Below are positions 7,617 to 13,810 of a DNA stretch of 13,810 bases, piece after piece. This DNA is from Clostridiales bacterium UBA1770 (lineage in GTDB: Bacteria; Bacillota; Clostridia; Oscillospirales; CAG-272). The stretch is from contig DCGU01000079.1 in the NCBI GenBank assembly GCA_002315325.1, positions 1 to 13,810 on the forward strand. The letters are read 5' to 3'. The number at the start of each line of letters is the position of its first letter. The first letter of the stretch is position 1. The translations under genes were made by a program, and so were the position numbers. Under the pieces are notes generated by a model. That model did no database searches. It was given only the letters and a program-made list of their open reading frames with translations, and was not told where the DNA came from.

Positions 7617-8806
7617 GTGAATCCATGGAAAACAAGGACGTCATTCTCAAAGTAGAGCACCTGTCGCAGTTCTTCGGCAAAGGTTCTTTTGTCAAAAAAG
7701 CGGTTAACGACGTCAGCTTCGATATCAAGCGCGGCGAGGCATTCGGCCTGGTCGGCGAGTCCGGCTGCGGTAAAACCACCACGGGACGTACCATTATCAA
7801 ACTGTATGATGCAACCGCCGGCAACGTCTGGTTTAACGGCACGCGAATCGTGGCCGGTGTCGGACAGTACGAGGATGCCATTCGCGCCGAAAAAGCAAAG
7901 TTAAAGAATGCCGACGCGGCACAAAAGGCGGAAATCAATGCGAAAATTGCCGCGCTCAAACAGGAGATTAAGTCCGCTAAATATGACCACAAACACTGTG
8001 ATAAACAGTATCGGTCGGACAATATGAACAGGGTAAAAGCCTCGTTCAAGGCAAAGAAAGCGGAAGGGAAGACGAGCTACAAAGATTATTTGGATTTCGT
8101 TCGCGATTTCCGCATTGCCAAACGGTCCAAAATGGTCACCAAGATTCAAATGATTTACCAGGATCCCGTGGCGTCTTTGGATCCCCGTATGACCGTGCGC
8201 GAAATCATTTCGGAGGGCTTGGCGATTCAAGGCATTCGCGACAAGGAGTATATCAACCAAAAGGTATACGAAATGCTTGACATCGTCGGTTTGGTACACG
8301 AGCATGCCGAGCGGTATCCGCACGAATTTTCCGGCGGTCAGCGGCAGCGTATCGGTGTCGCCCGTTCCGTTGTTATGAATCCCGAACTGATTATCGCTGA
8401 CGAACCCATCTCGGCCCTGGACGTATCCATTCGTGCCCAGGTCATCAACCTGCTCAACGATTTGCGTTCCACCATGGGCCTGACCATTATGTTCATTGCG
8501 CATGATCTTTCCGTCGTCAAGTATTTCTGCGACAGAATCGGCGTTATGTATTTTGGTAATATGGTTGAGCTGGCTTCGTCCGACGAATTGTTCCTCAATC
8601 CTTTACATCCTTATACGCGTTCCTTGCTGTCTGCTATCCCGCAACCCGACCCCACTTACGAAAAAGACCGCAAACGCGTGGTATACGACCCGCTGATTGA
8701 CCACGACTATTCCGTGGACAAGCCCACGTTCCGTGAAGTGAAACCGGGACACTTCGTTATGTGCAATCAGGCAGAATACGAGCATTATTTGGAGATTTTA
8801 AAATAA
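7613..8806 (+). CDS. oppF: Oligopeptide ABC transporter ATPase OppF with ~85-residue insertion
   Basis: This is the second ATPase of the importer and pairs with OppD. From the ATG at 7613 (ATGA overlap with the oppD stop) it is 397 aa. The motifs are complete: Walker A GESGCGKT (48-55), Q-loop Gln183, signature SGGQRQR (240-246), Walker B LIIADEP (259-265) and H-loop His297. Walker A to Q-loop spans about 128 residues, where about 45 is usual. The extra part (about 80-165) is Lys/Ala-rich and helical, likely a coiled-coil hairpin. After the family PLHPYTR block (about 332-338), the usual Cys-rich tail is replaced by a sequence with Asp/Tyr, and only the last Cys of a PGHFVMC motif remains. 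Both insertions in this ATPase pair face the same general part of the nucleotide-binding domain, so they could touch each other; this is inference. Confidence 0.92.
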   Translation: MSESMENKDVILKVEHLSQFFGKGSFVKKAVNDVSFDIKRGEAFGLVGESGCGKTTTGRTIIKLYDATAGNVWFNGTRIVAGVGQYEDAIRAEKAKLKNADAAQKAEINAKIAALKQEIKSAKYDHKHCDKQYRSDNMNRVKASFKAKKAEGKTSYKDYLDFVRDFRIAKRSKMVTKIQMIYQDPVASLDPRMTVREIISEGLAIQGIRDKEYINQKVYEMLDIVGLVHEHAERYPHEFSGGQRQRIGVARSVVMNPELIIADEPISALDVSIRAQVINLLNDLRSTMGLTIMFIAHDLSVVKYFCDRIGVMYFGNMVELASSDELFLNPLHPYTRSLLSAIPQPDPTYEKDRKRVVYDPLIDHDYSVDKPTFREVKPGHFVMCNQAEYEHYLEILK

Positions 8807-9246
8807 TGAACGACAATTCCCCAAACACCATCGAGAATGAAGGTAAACGTCGCAAGATTACGGCAAAGGCACTTGTCATCGAGAGCATAATCGCACTTGT
8901 ACTGACGATATTGTTTGCCTGGGCCATGGGTATCTTTGCCGTGGAACAAAGCGGAGAGGGCAGTGTGAGCGCGGTCCTTTCCGACGCCGCATTTATTACG
9001 GGCGTTTTGTTCGCCGGTGTCGGCGGGATTAGCTGGGTTGTCAGTGAAGGCACGTTCGACGTATTCTCATACGGTGCAAAGATGGTATGGGAACACTTTC
9101 ATATCCGCCAAACCGAGTTTGAAAAATACTACGAGTATAAACAGCGCAAGGCGCAGGCCGGAACGGCTTGGCTGTCGGATTTCGTCATTGTCGGCGTTAT
9201 CTTCTTGGTGCTGGCCGGTATTTTTCTCTTGATCTCGCAGGCATAA
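8806..9246 (+). CDS. Small three-helix membrane protein, DUF3899-like
   Basis: This is a 146-aa protein with three likely membrane helices (about 24-45, 57-78 and 124-144) and a charged cytoplasmic-type loop between helices 2 and 3. The central stretch (LSDAAFITG...GGISWVVSEGTFDVFSYG) resembles the DUF3899 family of putative membrane proteins; this is recognition from memory, not a search. The start overlaps the oppF stop (TAATG), with GGAG at 8791-8794. An in-frame ATG at 8761 inside oppF is less likely. As the sixth gene of the opp operon, directly before the terminator, it may be an accessory subunit or assembly factor. Its function is unknown. Confidence 0.8.
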   Translation: MNDNSPNTIENEGKRRKITAKALVIESIIALVLTILFAWAMGIFAVEQSGEGSVSAVLSDAAFITGVLFAGVGGISWVVSEGTFDVFSYGAKMVWEHFHIRQTEFEKYYEYKQRKAQAGTAWLSDFVIVGVIFLVLAGIFLLISQA

Positions 9247-9255
9247 TGAATCAAA

Positions 9256-9290
9256 TAAGGCAGCTGCTCAAAAAAAGAGCGGCTGCCTTA
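9256..9290 (+). terminator. Intrinsic terminator of the opp operon
   Basis: A 14-bp stem (9256-9269 with 9277-9290) with one G-U pair has an all-A 7-nt loop and begins 9 nt after the last stop codon. The downstream tract CTTGTTGTGT is only moderately T-rich. Position and stem strength support a terminator. Confidence 0.75.
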
Positions 9291-9310
9291 CTTGTTGTGT
9301 CATAAAAGAA

Positions 9311-9339
9311 TTGACTATTTTTTATTCTCAGTATATAAT
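9311..9339 (+). promoter_or_regulatory. Sigma-A promoter of the GlpA-like redox operon
   Basis: TTGACT (9311-9316) and TATAAT (9334-9339) are separated by 17 bp, one base off the full consensus. The -10 element sits in the same TATATAATA context as the opp promoter. The predicted start is near 9346, giving a short leader of about 38 nt. Confidence 0.82.
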
Positions 9340-9365
9340 ATCTATGTATGTTTATTTTTCCAAAC

Positions 9366-9371
9366 GGAGGT
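9366..9371 (+). promoter_or_regulatory. Ribosome binding site that decides the glpA-like start
   Basis: GGAGGT lies downstream of the first in-frame ATG (9348) and 12 nt before the ATG at 9384. The Rossmann fold begins directly after the latter (MKYDVAIIGAG), so 9384 is the start. Confidence 0.8.
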
Positions 9372-9383
9372 TATACGAAGATC

Positions 9384-10826
9384 ATGAAATATGATGTCGC
9401 CATAATCGGTGCCGGTGTTATCGGCGGTTTTATCGCCCGTGAACTGTCCCGATATGATTTGAAGGTGTGTTTGATCGAGCGTGAAAACGACGTGGGTATG
9501 GGTGCTTCCCGCGCAAATTCCGCCATCGTTCACGCCGGTTTTGACGCTGAGCCCGGTACGCTGAAGGCGTTACTCAACGTCAAGGGTTCCGAAATGATGG
9601 AACAGGTTGCGGGGGAACTGGGTGTTCCGTACCGCCGCAACACCTCGATTGTCGTCGGGTTCTGTGACGAGGACCTGCCCAAACTGCAGACGCTGCTGGA
9701 CCGCGGTAACAAGAACGGCGTTCGCGACCTCAAGATTATTTCCGGTGATGAGGCGCGTGCCCTGGAGCCCAAACTCGGTCCCACCGTGAAGTACGCTCTG
9801 CTGGCGCCCACCGGTGCCATCGTGTGCCCCTATGAACTGACCATTGCCGCCATCGGTAACGCTATGGATAACGGTGTGACGCTGGTCCGCAATTTTGAAG
9901 TCAAGTCCATCCGCAAAGAGGGCAACTTCTATCAGATTTCCTCCGGTGTCGGCGACGATATCGAGGCTGCGCGCGTCATCAACTGTGCCGGCGTGTACTC
10001 CGATAAGATTGCGTCCTTCGTCGGTGCCTGTGATTTCACCATCACGCCCCGCCGCGGCGAATATCTCTTGCTGGATAAGGAATGCGGCAATATGGTGTCC
10101 GCCACCATCTTCCGTACGCCCACAGCCATGGGTAAGGGTATCCTCGTAACCCGCACGGTGGACGGCAACCTCTTGATGGGTCCGACGGCCGAAAACATCA
10201 CCGATAAAGAAGATACTTCCACGACGGATGCAGGTCTTGCGTCGGTTCGTACCATGGCAGAGGAAATGGTCCCCGGCATTCCCGGCCGCTGCGTCATCAC
10301 CTCGTTCTGCGGTTTGCGTTCCGTCGGCGATAAGGGCGACTTTATCATCAACAATCCCATCCCCGGCTTCGTCAACGTTGCCGCCATTGAAAGCCCCGGT
10401 CTGTCTTCTTCTCCTGCCATTGCCGAATACGTCGTTGAACTGCTCAAAAAGGACGGTGCGGTACTCAATGCCCGCCCCGATTTCAATCCCATTCGTCGTC
10501 CCGCGCACTGGTTCCGTCATATGTCCTTGGCAGAGAAGAATAAAGTCATTGCCGAAAAGCCCGCATACGGCCGTATCATCTGTCGTTGCGAAAGTGTGAC
10601 CGAGGGTGAAATTAAGGAAGCCCTCGTCACCAATCCCCGTCCCATGGACGTGGACGGTGTCAAGCGCCGTACCCGCAGCGGTATGGGCCGCTGCCAGGGC
10701 GGTTTCTGCCAGCCCAACGTTATCGGTCTTTTGGCACAGGAACTCGGTATCCCGTTTGAGGACGTGACCAAATGCGGCGGCGACTCCAAATTGATGTTCG
10801 GCCGCACCAGAGGAGGTAAGATGTGA
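9384..10826 (+). CDS. glpA: GlpA-like FAD-dependent dehydrogenase with BFD-type [2Fe-2S] domain
   Basis: This 480-aa flavoenzyme of the DAO family probably oxidises glycerol 3-phosphate to dihydroxyacetone phosphate. A 2-hydroxyacid oxidase (LhgO-like) is the main alternative. The FAD-binding motif GAGVIG is at 9-14, followed by a dinucleotide-binding strand ending IERE and the DAO-type block GASRANSAIVHAGFD. The late motif FCGLRSVGDKGDF is typical of the FAD/substrate site. The C-terminal third carries a BFD-like iron-sulfur domain with Cys400, Cys402, Cys437 and Cys442 (C-x-C-x34-C-x4-C). Clostridial GlpA proteins share this DAO+BFD layout. It is first in a three-gene operon, and its stop overlaps the next start (TGATG). 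The substrate is inferred from family and neighbours; no glpK or glpF lies in the window. Confidence 0.85.
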   Translation: MKYDVAIIGAGVIGGFIARELSRYDLKVCLIERENDVGMGASRANSAIVHAGFDAEPGTLKALLNVKGSEMMEQVAGELGVPYRRNTSIVVGFCDEDLPKLQTLLDRGNKNGVRDLKIISGDEARALEPKLGPTVKYALLAPTGAIVCPYELTIAAIGNAMDNGVTLVRNFEVKSIRKEGNFYQISSGVGDDIEAARVINCAGVYSDKIASFVGACDFTITPRRGEYLLLDKECGNMVSATIFRTPTAMGKGILVTRTVDGNLLMGPTAENITDKEDTSTTDAGLASVRTMAEEMVPGIPGRCVITSFCGLRSVGDKGDFIINNPIPGFVNVAAIESPGLSSSPAIAEYVVELLKKDGAVLNARPDFNPIRRPAHWFRHMSLAEKNKVIAEKPAYGRIICRCESVTEGEIKEALVTNPRPMDVDGVKRRTRSGMGRCQGGFCQPNVIGLLAQELGIPFEDVTKCGGDSKLMFGRTRGGKM

Positions 10827-12103
10827 TGTCGGAAATGACGATTGAATCTTATATGATGAAGGACCTGGTCATCATCGGCGGCGGCCCCGCCGGTATGAGC
10901 GCAGCCGTAGCTGCCTATGACGCAGGTGTCCGTGATATCCTGATTTTGGAACGCGACTCCTCTCTCGGCGGTATTCTGCAGCAGTGTATTCACAACGGCT
11001 TCGGTCTGCACCGTTTCGGCGAAGAGCTGAGCGGCCCCGAATATGCATACCGCTATGAGACCATGGTCAAGGAACGCGAGATTCCCGTTCGCTTGAATAC
11101 CATGGTACTGGAAGTCTCCGACACCAAGGTAATTACCGCAACCAGCCCCGAATACGGCCTTTTCCAGATTCAGGCCAAGGCTGTCATTTTGGCGATGGGC
11201 TGCCGTGAACGCCCCCGCGGTGCATTGAGCATTGCCGGTACCCGTCCTGCCGGTATTTATACCGCCGGTACGGCACAGAAACTGGTCAATATGAAGGGCT
11301 GCATGCCCGGCCGCGACGTCGTCATTCTCGGCTCCGGTGATATCGGTCTGATTATGGCTCGCCGTATGACGCTGGAAGGCGCCAAGGTCCATGCCGTGTG
11401 CGAGTTGATGCCGTACTCCGGCGGTCTTGCCCGTAACATCGAGCAGTGCCTGCACGATTTCAATATTCCGCTGTATCTGTCCCACACCGTTGTCGGTATC
11501 AAGGGTAAAGAACGTTTGGAATCCGTGACGATTGCTGCCGTGGATGCCAATCGCCGTCCCATTCCCGATACGTTCACCGAAATTCCCTGTGATACATTGT
11601 TGCTCTCCGTTGGTCTCTTGCCCGAAAACGAGCTGACCAAGGGCGCCGGTGTCCCCATGGACCGCGTGACCGGCGGTGCTGTCGTCGATCAGGACAGAAT
11701 GACCGAAGTGGAAGGCATTTACGCCTGCGGTAACGTTCTGCACGTACACGACCTCGTCGACTACGTTTCCGAAGAGTCTGCTATTGCAGGCCGCGCTGCC
11801 GCCGCCTATATTGCCGGCGACCGCGAAGTGGCCGCCCCCATCAAATTGGTGGCCGACGGTAAGGTTCGCTATACCGTTCCGCAGGTGATTACCACCCGTG
11901 AAAGCGTCAACGTTTTCTTCCGCGTGGCCAATATCTACCGCAACGTGCGCATTGTCGTACGCGACGGTGAGCATGAAGTCTTCTCCGCACGCCGCGTCAA
12001 AGTGGCCCCCGGTGAGATGGAAAGCATCACGCTGAAAAAGGAAGAAATGGAAAAACTGTCCGGTAACGACTTGACCATCGGATTGGAGGATGTTGTGTCA
12101 TGA
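10826..12103 (+). CDS. FAD/NAD(P)-dependent oxidoreductase, second subunit of the GlpA-like complex
   Basis: This 425-aa protein of the pyridine nucleotide-disulfide oxidoreductase superfamily has two dinucleotide folds: GGGPAG at 18-23 for FAD and GSGDIG at 169-174 for NAD(P). Between them lies the GCRERPRG block. A late YACGNVLHVHDLVDYV motif completes the FAD site. A small C-terminal domain (about 330-425) follows. It resembles the HcnB/sarcosine-oxidase-alpha-like subunits that accompany GlpA in Clostridia, and it has no redox-active CxxC pair. It likely accepts electrons from the upstream GlpA-like subunit and passes them to NAD or another carrier; this is inference. The start at 10826 is set by AGGAGGT at 10811-10817. 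In-frame Met codons at residues 10 and 11 are alternatives. Confidence 0.88.
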   Translation: MSEMTIESYMMKDLVIIGGGPAGMSAAVAAYDAGVRDILILERDSSLGGILQQCIHNGFGLHRFGEELSGPEYAYRYETMVKEREIPVRLNTMVLEVSDTKVITATSPEYGLFQIQAKAVILAMGCRERPRGALSIAGTRPAGIYTAGTAQKLVNMKGCMPGRDVVILGSGDIGLIMARRMTLEGAKVHAVCELMPYSGGLARNIEQCLHDFNIPLYLSHTVVGIKGKERLESVTIAAVDANRRPIPDTFTEIPCDTLLLSVGLLPENELTKGAGVPMDRVTGGAVVDQDRMTEVEGIYACGNVLHVHDLVDYVSEESAIAGRAAAAYIAGDREVAAPIKLVADGKVRYTVPQVITTRESVNVFFRVANIYRNVRIVVRDGEHEVFSARRVKVAPGEMESITLKKEEMEKLSGNDLTIGLEDVVS

Positions 12104-12474
12104 GTGATAAAGTGACTGAAAGAGACTTAACGTGTATCGTTTGCCCCCGCGGCTGCGCACTGCACGTATCAACCGATAAAAACGGCAAGGTGACCGTAAC
12201 GGGGAACACCTGTGCCCGCGGCGCAACCTATGGCGAAGCCGAAGTGACGCATCCCGTACGCACGTTGACTACTACCGTGCTCATGGCCGACGGTTCCGTG
12301 CTGCCGGTTCGTACCGATAAAGCAATCCCGAAGGAAATGATGTTCTCCGTGATGCGTGAGATTAACAACCTTTGCGTTTGCCGTCCCGTTACCTTCGGTG
12401 ATGTGATCGAGGAGGATATCCTGCACACCGGTGCCAACCTCATTGCAACCGGTATTTGGCCGAAAAACGATTAA
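12100..12474 (+). CDS. DUF1667 iron-sulfur-type protein
   Basis: This is a 124-aa cytoplasmic protein. Cys12, Cys15, Cys19 and Cys38 form C-x2-C-x3-C-x18-C (the TCIVCPRGC and GNTCARG blocks), a likely 4Fe-4S site like the N-terminal cluster domain of molybdopterin oxidoreductases. This matches DUF1667 proteins encoded after GlpA and the FAD oxidoreductase in Clostridia. The C-terminal half has the FGDVIEEDILHTGANLIATG block. An extra C-x-C pair (Cys92, Cys94) sits just before it. Translation is coupled to the gene before it (ATGA overlap), with GGAGG at 12085-12089. It is probably the small electron-transfer subunit and may stand in for GlpC; that role is inferred. Confidence 0.88.
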   Translation: MSDKVTERDLTCIVCPRGCALHVSTDKNGKVTVTGNTCARGATYGEAEVTHPVRTLTTTVLMADGSVLPVRTDKAIPKEMMFSVMREINNLCVCRPVTFGDVIEEDILHTGANLIATGIWPKND

Positions 12475-12494
12475 TGATGCAATAAAAAGGCGTT

Positions 12495-12524
12495 AAAACA
12501 CAGGCGGAAATCCGCCTGTGTTTT
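12495..12524. terminator. Strong, potentially bidirectional intrinsic terminator
   Basis: A perfect 13-14 bp stem (12495-12508 with 12511-12524) has flanking A4 and T4 runs built into its ends. It begins 20 nt after the DUF1667 stop and separates the redox operon from guaA. The A/T symmetry would let it act on either strand. Confidence 0.85.
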
Positions 12525-12537
12525 ACTATATACGGCG

Positions 12538-12585
12538 TTTTTTGCAAAATGACGAAAAATATTTTTTGCAAAAACGTCAATTTTG
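12538..12585. repeat. Direct and inverted repeats upstream of the guaA promoter
   Basis: The 12-mer TTTTTTGCAAAA occurs at 12538-12549 and 12562-12573, exactly 24 bp apart. Overlapping it, CAAAATGACG (12545-12554) and CGTCAATTTTG (12575-12585) form an inverted repeat apart from one extra base. The element ends about 13 bp before the -35 hexamer, where an activator or a dimeric regulator could bind. No known operator is recognised. Confidence 0.45.
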
Positions 12586-12598
12586 TTGTGTTTCACAC

Positions 12599-12628
12599 TT
12601 GCGTATTTCCCCTTTTTTGTTGTATAAT
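12599..12628 (+). promoter_or_regulatory. Sigma-A promoter of guaA
   Basis: TTGCGT (12599-12604) and TATAAT (12623-12628) are 18 bp apart. The -10 is perfect and the -35 matches four of six bases. The leader would be only about 27 nt, too short for the purine riboswitch often found before guaA, and none is seen. Confidence 0.7.
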
Positions 12629-12648
12629 TTTAGAGTAAATTAATAAAA

Positions 12649-12656
12649 AGAGGTGG
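12649..12656 (+). promoter_or_regulatory. Ribosome binding site that decides the guaA start
   Basis: AGAGGTGG contains the in-frame GTG at 12653, so that codon is part of the ribosome site and not the start. The ATG at 12662 has a 5-nt spacer. Confidence 0.8.
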
Positions 12657-12661
12657 ATGTT

Positions 12662-13642
12662 ATGTCCGAAAATGTACGTCCCGAATCGATGAAACGCATC
12701 AATACGCCCGAGTTGGCGCAGGCGTTCATTGAAAAGTCCGTTGCCGAGCTGCGTGCGCAGATCGGTAACAAAAAAGTGCTGCTGGCTCTGTCCGGCGGCG
12801 TTGATTCCTCCGTTTGTGCCGCACTGCTCATCAAGGCCATCGGTCAGCAGCTGGTTTGCGTTCACGTCAACCACGGTCTGCTCCGCAAGGGCGAGCCTGA
12901 GCAGGTTATTCAGGTGTTCCGTCACGAACTGAACGCCAACCTGGTATACGTTGACGCCGTTGACCGTTTCCTGGATCAACTGGCCGGTGTTTCCGACCCC
13001 GAACAAAAGCGTAAGATTATCGGTAAGGTATTTATCGATGTCTTCGCTGAAGAAGCAAAGAAACAGGATGGCATCAGCTTCCTGGGTCAGGGTACCATTT
13101 ACCCCGACATTTTGGAATCCCACGGTGTTAAGTCTCACCACAACGTCGGCGGTCTGCCCGAAGAACTCAACTTTGAACTGGTTGAGCCCGTTAAGTTCCT
13201 GTACAAGGACGAAGTTCGTATGGTCGGTAAGGCACTGGGTCTGCCCGACGGTATGGTATTCCGTCAGCCGTTCCCGGGTCCCGGCCTGGGTGTGCGCTGC
13301 GTAGGCGCCATCACCCGCGACCGTTTGGAACAGGTTCGCGAATCCGACGCTATTCTGCGTGAGGAGTTTGCCAAGGCCGGCCTCGAGGGTAAGGTATGGC
13401 AGTACTTCACCGTTGTTCCGCCCTTCACGTCCACCGGTATCAAGGATGGTAAGCGCACCGACGACCGTATGGTCATCATCCGCGCCGTCAACAGCGTTGA
13501 CGCCACTTCCGCCACCATCGAGGAAGTACCTTACGCTACGCTGCACGTCATCGTCAACCGTATCCTGGCCGAAGTGCCCGGTATCAACCGCGTTCTGTAC
13601 GACCTGTCCCCGAAGCCCATCGCTACCATCGAGTACGAATAA
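12662..13642 (+). CDS. guaA: GMP synthase, stand-alone ATP-pyrophosphatase subunit
   Basis: This enzyme adenylates XMP with ATP and aminates it to GMP, the last step of guanine nucleotide synthesis. The 326-aa protein covers only the C-terminal part of ordinary bacterial GuaA (about 510-525 aa). It has the PP-loop SGGVDSS at 44-50, the HGLLRKGE block at 71-78, the QGTIYPDILES and KSHHNVGGLPE substrate motifs, PFPGPGLGVR at 203-212 (Gly where Ala is common), and the C-terminal dimerisation domain ending KPIATIEYE. The N-terminal glutamine amidotransferase domain with its catalytic Cys-His-Glu is absent, and nothing upstream encodes it: the preceding bases are a terminator and promoter. It must work with a separate GATase, as in archaeal GuaAa/GuaAb, or use ammonia. 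It is monocistronic. Confidence 0.92.
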   Translation: MSENVRPESMKRINTPELAQAFIEKSVAELRAQIGNKKVLLALSGGVDSSVCAALLIKAIGQQLVCVHVNHGLLRKGEPEQVIQVFRHELNANLVYVDAVDRFLDQLAGVSDPEQKRKIIGKVFIDVFAEEAKKQDGISFLGQGTIYPDILESHGVKSHHNVGGLPEELNFELVEPVKFLYKDEVRMVGKALGLPDGMVFRQPFPGPGLGVRCVGAITRDRLEQVRESDAILREEFAKAGLEGKVWQYFTVVPPFTSTGIKDGKRTDDRMVIIRAVNSVDATSATIEEVPYATLHVIVNRILAEVPGINRVLYDLSPKPIATIEYE

Positions 13643-13655
13643 GAAACGGACTTCA

Positions 13656-13682
13656 AAAAAGCTTGTAAATCAAGCACTTTTT
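13656..13682 (+). terminator. Weak intrinsic terminator after guaA
   Basis: GCTTG (13661-13665) pairs with CAAGC (13671-13675). In an alternative fold, the A-run at 13656-13660 plus the G pairs with CTTTTT (13677-13682) across a 2-nt bulge. A T-run follows the short stem. It lies 13 nt after the stop codon. Confidence 0.5.
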
Positions 13683-13785
13683 AAGGTTGCAAGGTCAAAA
13701 TGATACGATTTTGATACTGTTTCCGAAATTCTTACAGTAAATTTCATTAATAAGAGGAAATCCTTCCTATGTTGAATGCTTAATT

Positions 13786-13794
13786 TGATATAAT
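13786..13794 (+). promoter_or_regulatory. Candidate extended -10 promoter at the right edge
   Basis: TGATATAAT contains a perfect TATAAT (13789-13794) preceded by TG one base upstream, the extended -10 form. No convincing -35 is found at 16-18 bp. It would start a transcript running out of the window. Nothing else is recognised in 13683-13810. Confidence 0.35.
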
Positions 13795-13810
13795 CCCCAT
13801 AGAGTAGACA

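Noticed and set aside
10517..11974. Long - strand open frame opposite the second redox gene
   Set aside because: It is a His/Asn/Gly-rich product with no recognisable domain, opposite a clear FAD/NAD oxidoreductase, so it is a codon-bias shadow.
12475..12661. Purine riboswitch before guaA
   Set aside because: The predicted leader is about 27 nt and the spacer holds a terminator, AT-rich repeats and a promoter, with no aptamer-like three-way junction.
13752..13768. Short palindrome AGGAA-N4-TTCCT near the right edge
   Set aside because: Five-base arms in AT-rich sequence are expected by chance, with no supporting context.

Overview
The window looks like chromosome of an anaerobic, gut-type Clostridia (Bacillota). 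The reasons are strong AGGAGG-type ribosome sites, sigma-A promoters close to consensus (TTGACA-17 bp-TATAAT), a lipoprotein oligopeptide-binding protein, and a clostridial-style GlpA/FAD-oxidoreductase/DUF1667 cluster. All ten genes lie on the + strand. The genes look mid-GC and the gaps between them are AT-rich. I see no tRNA, rRNA, CRISPR array, transposase, phage gene or attachment site, and no gap without a gene exceeds 300 bases. Bases 1-60 hold nothing I can name.

Region 1 (61-9290) is a six-gene oligopeptide ABC importer operon: oppA, oppB, oppC, oppD, oppF and a small three-helix membrane protein of DUF3899 type. It starts at a perfect-consensus promoter whose transcript should begin at the base of a hairpin. 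Two stem-loops without good U-tracts lie between oppA and oppB, as expected if oppA is made in excess. From oppB onward the genes are 6 nt apart or overlap by 1-4 nt, and the operon closes with a terminator at 9256-9290. The importer is unusually large. OppA is about 850 aa. OppC has about 200 extra extracytoplasmic residues. OppD has about 360 extra residues inside its ATPase helical domain. OppF has about 85 extra residues between Walker A and the Q-loop. OppD has also lost all four C-terminal cysteines typical of the family. This enlarged transporter is the most interesting system here.

Region 2 (9311-12524) is a three-gene redox operon with its own promoter and a strong terminator. It encodes a GlpA-like FAD enzyme with a BFD-type [2Fe-2S] tail, a two-dinucleotide FAD/NAD oxidoreductase, and a DUF1667 protein with a Cys4 motif. 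They probably pass electrons from a reduced substrate, most likely glycerol 3-phosphate, through FAD and Fe-S centres to NAD or another carrier. No kinase, permease or GlpC is present in the window.

Region 3 (12599-13642) is a monocistronic guaA that encodes only the ATP-pyrophosphatase and dimerisation part of GMP synthase. The glutamine amidotransferase domain is absent, so the partner must be elsewhere or the enzyme may use ammonia. A weak terminator follows. An extended -10 element at the right edge probably belongs to the next gene, outside the window.
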